From NCBI GenBank assembly GCA_002384855.1, contig DGBP01000048.1:1-37676 (forward strand): a DNA stretch of 37,676 nt, given 5' to 3'. The notes beneath the pieces are model-generated. The model was not told where the DNA came from. It made no database searches and saw only the letters and a list, made by a program, of their open reading frames with translations. A program made the translations under genes and the position numbers. The DNA is from Nocardioidaceae bacterium UBA4001 (GTDB lineage Bacteria; Actinomycetota; Actinomycetes; Propionibacteriales; Nocardioidaceae). Shown piece by piece: positions 32,473 to 37,676 of the stretch. Within the stretch, counting starts at the first letter, position 1; each line of letters starts with the position of its first letter.

Positions 32473-33833
32473 ACGGCCCTGGCCGGGTCGCTGGACCGGG
32501 TGTCGACGTGGAGCGGGAGGGGTGGGCCGTCAGGTGGTTCGCCGCTTGGGCGGTCGTCGTGGTCCTGGCCTGGGCGGTCCTGGGATGGGTGCTCGCCGTG
32601 CATCTCGCCCAGCGCGAAGCCCTGGACGATGCTGCCCGCCAGGCAGCACGGATGGCGCGCGCGATCGCGGCGCCCATCGCGTACCGGGCGCCGGCGGCCC
32701 AGCGTGACGAGAGCCTGAGCGGTCTGGACGTCACCGTGCGCGAACGGATCGCCGAGGGGCTCGTGTTGCGGGTCAAGGTGTGGGACGCCGAGGGCACAGT
32801 GCTCTATTCGGACGAGCATCGGCTCATCGGTCGCAGGTTCGACCTCGACCCGACGGCGACCGATCTGCTCGTGCACGGTGGAGCTCATGCCGACCTCACG
32901 ATGCTCGACGCGGAGGAGAACGTGCTCGATCGCCGACTCGAGCGCGGCACGTCAGCCGTCGTGGAGGCCTACGCCGCGTTCACCTCGCGGGACGGCGCGG
33001 ACCTGCTCTTCGAGGCGTACTTCCCCGCCGAGGACCTCATCCAGCAGGAGCACGCTGTCGCGGTGTGGCTGGTGCCGGCGATGGTCGCCGGACCGGTGGT
33101 GGTCGGGTTGCTCATGTTCGCCCTCGGTCTGCGGATGTCCCGCCGCATCCGTGTCGCCGAGCAGGAGTCGGCTCGTGCGCTGCAGCGGATGTTCACCGCT
33201 GCCGCCCAGGAGCGGCGGCTGATGGCGCGACACCTGCACGACACGGTGCTCCCCGAGCTCGCCGCGGTGCGTCTCACCCTCGAGGCCGTCGAGCGCGAGG
33301 AGACGGACCCGGAGCGCCGCACGGTCCTCGGGACCATGCTCATGGCGGTCACGCGTCAGATCAGCTTCCTCCGGGACCTGTTGACGGGAGCGAGCGCGCC
33401 GTCACCGTCACGGGTGGGTCTCAAGGCCGCCGTCGACGTCCTGGCCGACCAGTCGGGAGCCCAGGGGGTCCCGGTGGACGTCGCGGTTCGTGCGGTTGAA
33501 CTGGGCGACGCGGCCGCGCGACTGGTGCTGACAGTGGTCGGGGAGGGGTTGCGCAACGTGCACCGCCATGCACGAGCCGGGCGCGCATCGGTCTCGGTCC
33601 GCCTCGAGGACGGCTCGCTCGTGGTCGAGGTCGAGGACGACGGGTGCGGCACCTCGACCACGGCGCTGCGGTCCGAGCACGGTCTGGGCCTCATCGCCGA
33701 CACGGTCGCTGACCTGGGCGGGGAGACGCACCTGGAGACGCGCCCGAGCGGCGGCACGCGTCTCCGCGTTGCGGTCCCGCTCAGCGAGCTAGAGGGCGAG
33801 GTGGTTGCCACCTCCCGGACGAGGCACGGTTGA
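32466..33833 (+). CDS. Sensor histidine kinase, NarL-partner type (HisKA_3)
   Basis: The 455-residue protein has two membrane helices (about 24-46 and 200-222) enclosing an extracytoplasmic sensor of about 150 residues that looks like a PAS/PDC-type ligand domain. Then come a HisKA_3 segment (ARHLHDTVLPELA, phosphoacceptor His258), an N-box (EGLRNVHRHA), a G1-box (DDGCG) and a G2-box (HGLGLIADTVADLGG). The sensor has no obvious His/Cys cluster, so the signal is unknown. TTG at 32466 overlaps the response-regulator stop; a GTG at 32508 is an alternative start. The pair probably senses a metal, oxygen or surface signal and controls the oxidase. Confidence 0.9.
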   Translation: MLNGPGRVAGPGVDVEREGWAVRWFAAWAVVVVLAWAVLGWVLAVHLAQREALDDAARQAARMARAIAAPIAYRAPAAQRDESLSGLDVTVRERIAEGLVLRVKVWDAEGTVLYSDEHRLIGRRFDLDPTATDLLVHGGAHADLTMLDAEENVLDRRLERGTSAVVEAYAAFTSRDGADLLFEAYFPAEDLIQQEHAVAVWLVPAMVAGPVVVGLLMFALGLRMSRRIRVAEQESARALQRMFTAAAQERRLMARHLHDTVLPELAAVRLTLEAVEREETDPERRTVLGTMLMAVTRQISFLRDLLTGASAPSPSRVGLKAAVDVLADQSGAQGVPVDVAVRAVELGDAAARLVLTVVGEGLRNVHRHARAGRASVSVRLEDGSLVVEVEDDGCGTSTTALRSEHGLGLIADTVADLGGETHLETRPSGGTRLRVAVPLSELEGEVVATSRTRHG

Positions 33834-34020
33834 GGCGCAGGGCCGTCGGCCTCCGGGTGGGTGCCAGCGAAGGGCTGTGCGCCGTTCATTCGGCAACGCG
33901 ACCCGGAGCGGCCCGGGTTGCGGCACCCGCAGCGTCCGCCTCGTCGGCATCGACATGCTTCCGGCTTCCTCGCATGAACGCCGCTGCCCACAAACGATCG
34001 CGCTCACGCTCAGCTCCGTC

Positions 34021-34083
34021 GTGGTCTTCCCGATGACTCACCACGTGGAGTGCGTCGTGAAGCTGACCCGCGCGGACTCCTAG
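34021..34083 (+). pseudogene. Displaced 3' end of the RNA methyltransferase gene
   Basis: The frame VVFPMTHHVECV continues for a few residues to a TAG at 34081-34083. It matches the last residues of the methyltransferase (FPMTSHVECV) but nothing upstream looks like a methyltransferase; the HHVEC part holds the family's catalytic-base Glu. The simplest reading is the original 3' end of the gene, pushed 13.3 kb away when an element inserted and supplied a replacement end. Its stop overlaps the stop of the phosphoesterase on the other strand. A weaker second match, IDMLPASSHER (about 33940-33980), may be an older trace. The rest of 33834-34020 holds nothing recognisable. Confidence 0.6.
34025..34055 (+). 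repeat. Direct repeat, right copy (candidate attachment site)
   Basis: Same 14-bp and 11-bp identical blocks as 20710-20740, with 28 of 31 bases matching and 13,315 bp between copies. It marks the probable right end of the accessory segment. Confidence 0.65.
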
Positions 34084-35024
34084 CGACAGGTGCGGACGCC
34101 TGAGTCCACGACCTGGCCGTCGACGGTCTTGAACTCCCACGCGTAGCGACCCTTGGCCAGCCGCATCGCGAGGACGCCGAACCCGACGTCGTGGCGGACG
34201 ATCGAGCCCGGTTCTCGTCCCGCGACGGGGTAGAGCGACTTGCCGCCTGCCCCGGAGACGAACGACACGATCCCCGCCCGGGACGCCGCGCCGGAGGCGT
34301 CCAGCTTTCGGAAGCGCTCGTAGTGGTGGTCGTGGCCGGCGAGAGCGACGTCGGCGCGATGCCGCATGGCGGTGCGCCACAGGGGGCGGACAAAGGCGTT
34401 CGAGCCGTGCTTGCCCGAGGAGAAGCGGGGGTGGTGCATGGCGATCGCGGTGCACCGGCGGGGGTTGCGGTTCATGTCGCGCGCCAGCCACCTGCGCTCG
34501 GCCGCGCAGTCGATGCGGTCGCAGTTGGTGTTGAGCGCGTAGACCCGCCACGAACCGAGGTCGTAGGCGTAGTAGCCGGGGCGCCCGGGCTGCTGGCCGG
34601 CGAAGTAGGTGTAGTAGCCGGCCGCGTTCTTGGTGCGGTACTCGTGGTTGCCGGGCAGCGGCTTGCTGATGTCGCGCAACGGTCCCCAGGTGGCGTCGTA
34701 GGACTCCGCGAAGTCCGACGCCGAGCCGGCGGGGTACTGCAGGTCCCCGAGGAGCAGGACCCGGCGTGGGGCGTACCCGGCGGTGAGCGCAGCGGTGTCC
34801 GCCTGCCGGCAGGTCGTGTCGGTGGTCGCCTCCTCCGGAGGGCAGGCGATGTCACCGGTGGCGACCACGAGCGGCCCGGTCACGGTGCCCAGGGTGGAGG
34901 TCGTCTCGGTGCCGGCCACCTCGTCGGGCTCGTCGCCCCGTGTGGGGCTGACCGAGGAGCAGGCGGCGGCGAGCAGCGCAACCAGCGTGAGCCAGGTGGC
35001 GGCGCGGCGAAGGGGGTGGGTCAC
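34080..35024 (-). CDS. Lipoprotein metallophosphoesterase (purple-acid-phosphatase-like)
   Basis: The 314-residue protein starts with a signal sequence and lipobox ending in Cys22, so it is membrane-anchored outside the cell. The calcineurin-like metallophosphatase motifs are in order: GDIA (Asp58), GDLQY (Asp94), GNHE (Asn126/His127), HHPRF (about 197-201) and GHDHHYE (230-236). It would hydrolyse phosphomonoesters, but the natural substrate is unknown. Its TAG overlaps the stop of the displaced methyltransferase end, which suggests the two genes were convergent neighbours before the insertion. GTG at 35024 follows GGGGACATC. Confidence 0.9.
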   Translation of the reverse strand: MTHPLRRAATWLTLVALLAAACSSVSPTRGDEPDEVAGTETTSTLGTVTGPLVVATGDIACPPEEATTDTTCRQADTAALTAGYAPRRVLLLGDLQYPAGSASDFAESYDATWGPLRDISKPLPGNHEYRTKNAAGYYTYFAGQQPGRPGYYAYDLGSWRVYALNTNCDRIDCAAERRWLARDMNRNPRRCTAIAMHHPRFSSGKHGSNAFVRPLWRTAMRHRADVALAGHDHHYERFRKLDASGAASRAGIVSFVSGAGGKSLYPVAGREPGSIVRHDVGFGVLAMRLAKGRYAWEFKTVDGQVVDSGVRTCR

Positions 35025-35065
35025 GATGTCCCCGTTCCGGGTGACGTGGCGGGCAGGCGCCGTCC

Positions 35066-35071
35066 ACTATG
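35066..35071 (-). promoter_or_regulatory. Candidate -10 of the phosphoesterase gene
   Basis: CATAGT on the minus strand would give a leader of about 35 nt containing GGGGACATC before the GTG at 35024. Confidence 0.28.
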
Positions 35072-35168
35072 CCGGATCCGGGCCGGATCTGGGGGATCGT
35101 CGCCGGCTCGGCGTTCGACAAGTCCGAGCCGCGTGGGTCGCGCGCCAGTGTTCTTTTGACGTCGTGTA

Positions 35169-35182
35169 TCTTGATATCAAGA
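35169..35182. promoter_or_regulatory. Palindromic operator upstream of aconitase
   Basis: TCTTGATATCAAGA is a perfect 14-bp palindrome. It lies just downstream of a TTGACG -35-like hexamer (35156-35161), in the promoter region of the aconitase gene. This form is typical of MarR-family operators; from memory, the MarR-type regulator TamR binds a similar site upstream of the Streptomyces coelicolor aconitase gene. The regulator is not encoded in this window. Confidence 0.55.
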
Positions 35183-35268
35183 GAAAACGGGGTCGTCTCG
35201 CCGCCGTACACCCAGGGCGGCAAGATGGGTACCCGATCCCCGACAGCCTGACGTGAGGAGACGGCCGC

Positions 35269-37676
<2,408 letters not shown>

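Noticed and set aside
33940..33980. Second, weaker methyltransferase-end match (IDMLPASSHER)
   Set aside because: Only about 16 of 25 bases match the gene end, too little to claim a second attachment site; mentioned only as a possible older trace.
35087..35095. Fourth ATCTGGGGG, upstream of the phosphoesterase gene
   Set aside because: It lies outside the oxidase intergenic region and a short G-rich word is expected by chance in this DNA; not counted as an operator.

Overview
The window is GC-rich (roughly 70%) chromosomal DNA from an actinobacterium, most likely of the Nocardioides/Nocardioidaceae type. The evidence is SepH, an actinobacterial ferrochelatase with a C-terminal cysteine cluster, very GC-biased third codon positions, many GTG starts, and a run of actinobacteria-specific genes: DUF4193, DUF4235, DUF3093, dut, DUF3710, OB-fold protein, DUF3159, two TrkA proteins, an APC permease and a TRAM-domain RNA methyltransferase. 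From memory, most of this order matches the Mycobacterium tuberculosis Rv2689c-Rv2701c neighbourhood. No rRNA, tRNA, CRISPR array or intact transposase was found.

Layout. 1-4431: end of an alkaline-phosphatase-superfamily gene, thymidine kinase, rhodanese, sepH (minus), a TRIC/UPF0126 channel and a hypothetical protein. 4450-9128: a three-part membrane fusion (PAP2 phosphatase + kinase-like + MprF-like flippase), a sugar-lactone oxidase and an MpaB-like oxygenase. 9205-12333: an MFS transporter divergent from coproporphyrin ferrochelatase, then an inositol-monophosphatase-family gene. 12505-20759: the conserved actinobacterial block, ending with the RNA methyltransferase. Several genes here have a TANNNT -10 hexamer only 7-10 nt from the start codon, so many transcripts are probably leaderless.

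20760-34083 looks like an accessory insertion of about 13.3 kb. It carries a lipoprotein of unknown function, a decayed region with a possible tyrosine-recombinase fragment, a small membrane-anchored Met/His-rich protein, an enormous multicopper oxidase of about 2,659 residues, and a divergent response regulator/histidine kinase pair. The 3' end of the RNA methyltransferase gene (20710-20740) recurs at 34025-34055 with 28 of 31 bases identical, in the same orientation. This is what insertion into the 3' end of that gene would leave. The second copy runs to a stop codon that overlaps the stop of a convergent lipoprotein phosphoesterase (34080-35024). An aconitase gene follows and runs off the window.

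The main candidate for a new system is the oxidase locus. The protein has a five-helix membrane domain, three tandem multicopper-oxidase modules of which only one complete copper site remains (split between the second half of module 1 and the first half of module 2), SdrD-like B repeats and a chitobiase-C-like domain. It is translationally coupled to the small anchored partner and faces a two-component system across about 190 bp. Its start region can fold so that the ribosome-binding site is sequestered. By analogy with the giant bacterial oxidases MnxG and MofA, an extracytoplasmic metal oxidase (Mn(II), Cu(I) or Fe(II)) is plausible, but the substrate cannot be read from the sequence.
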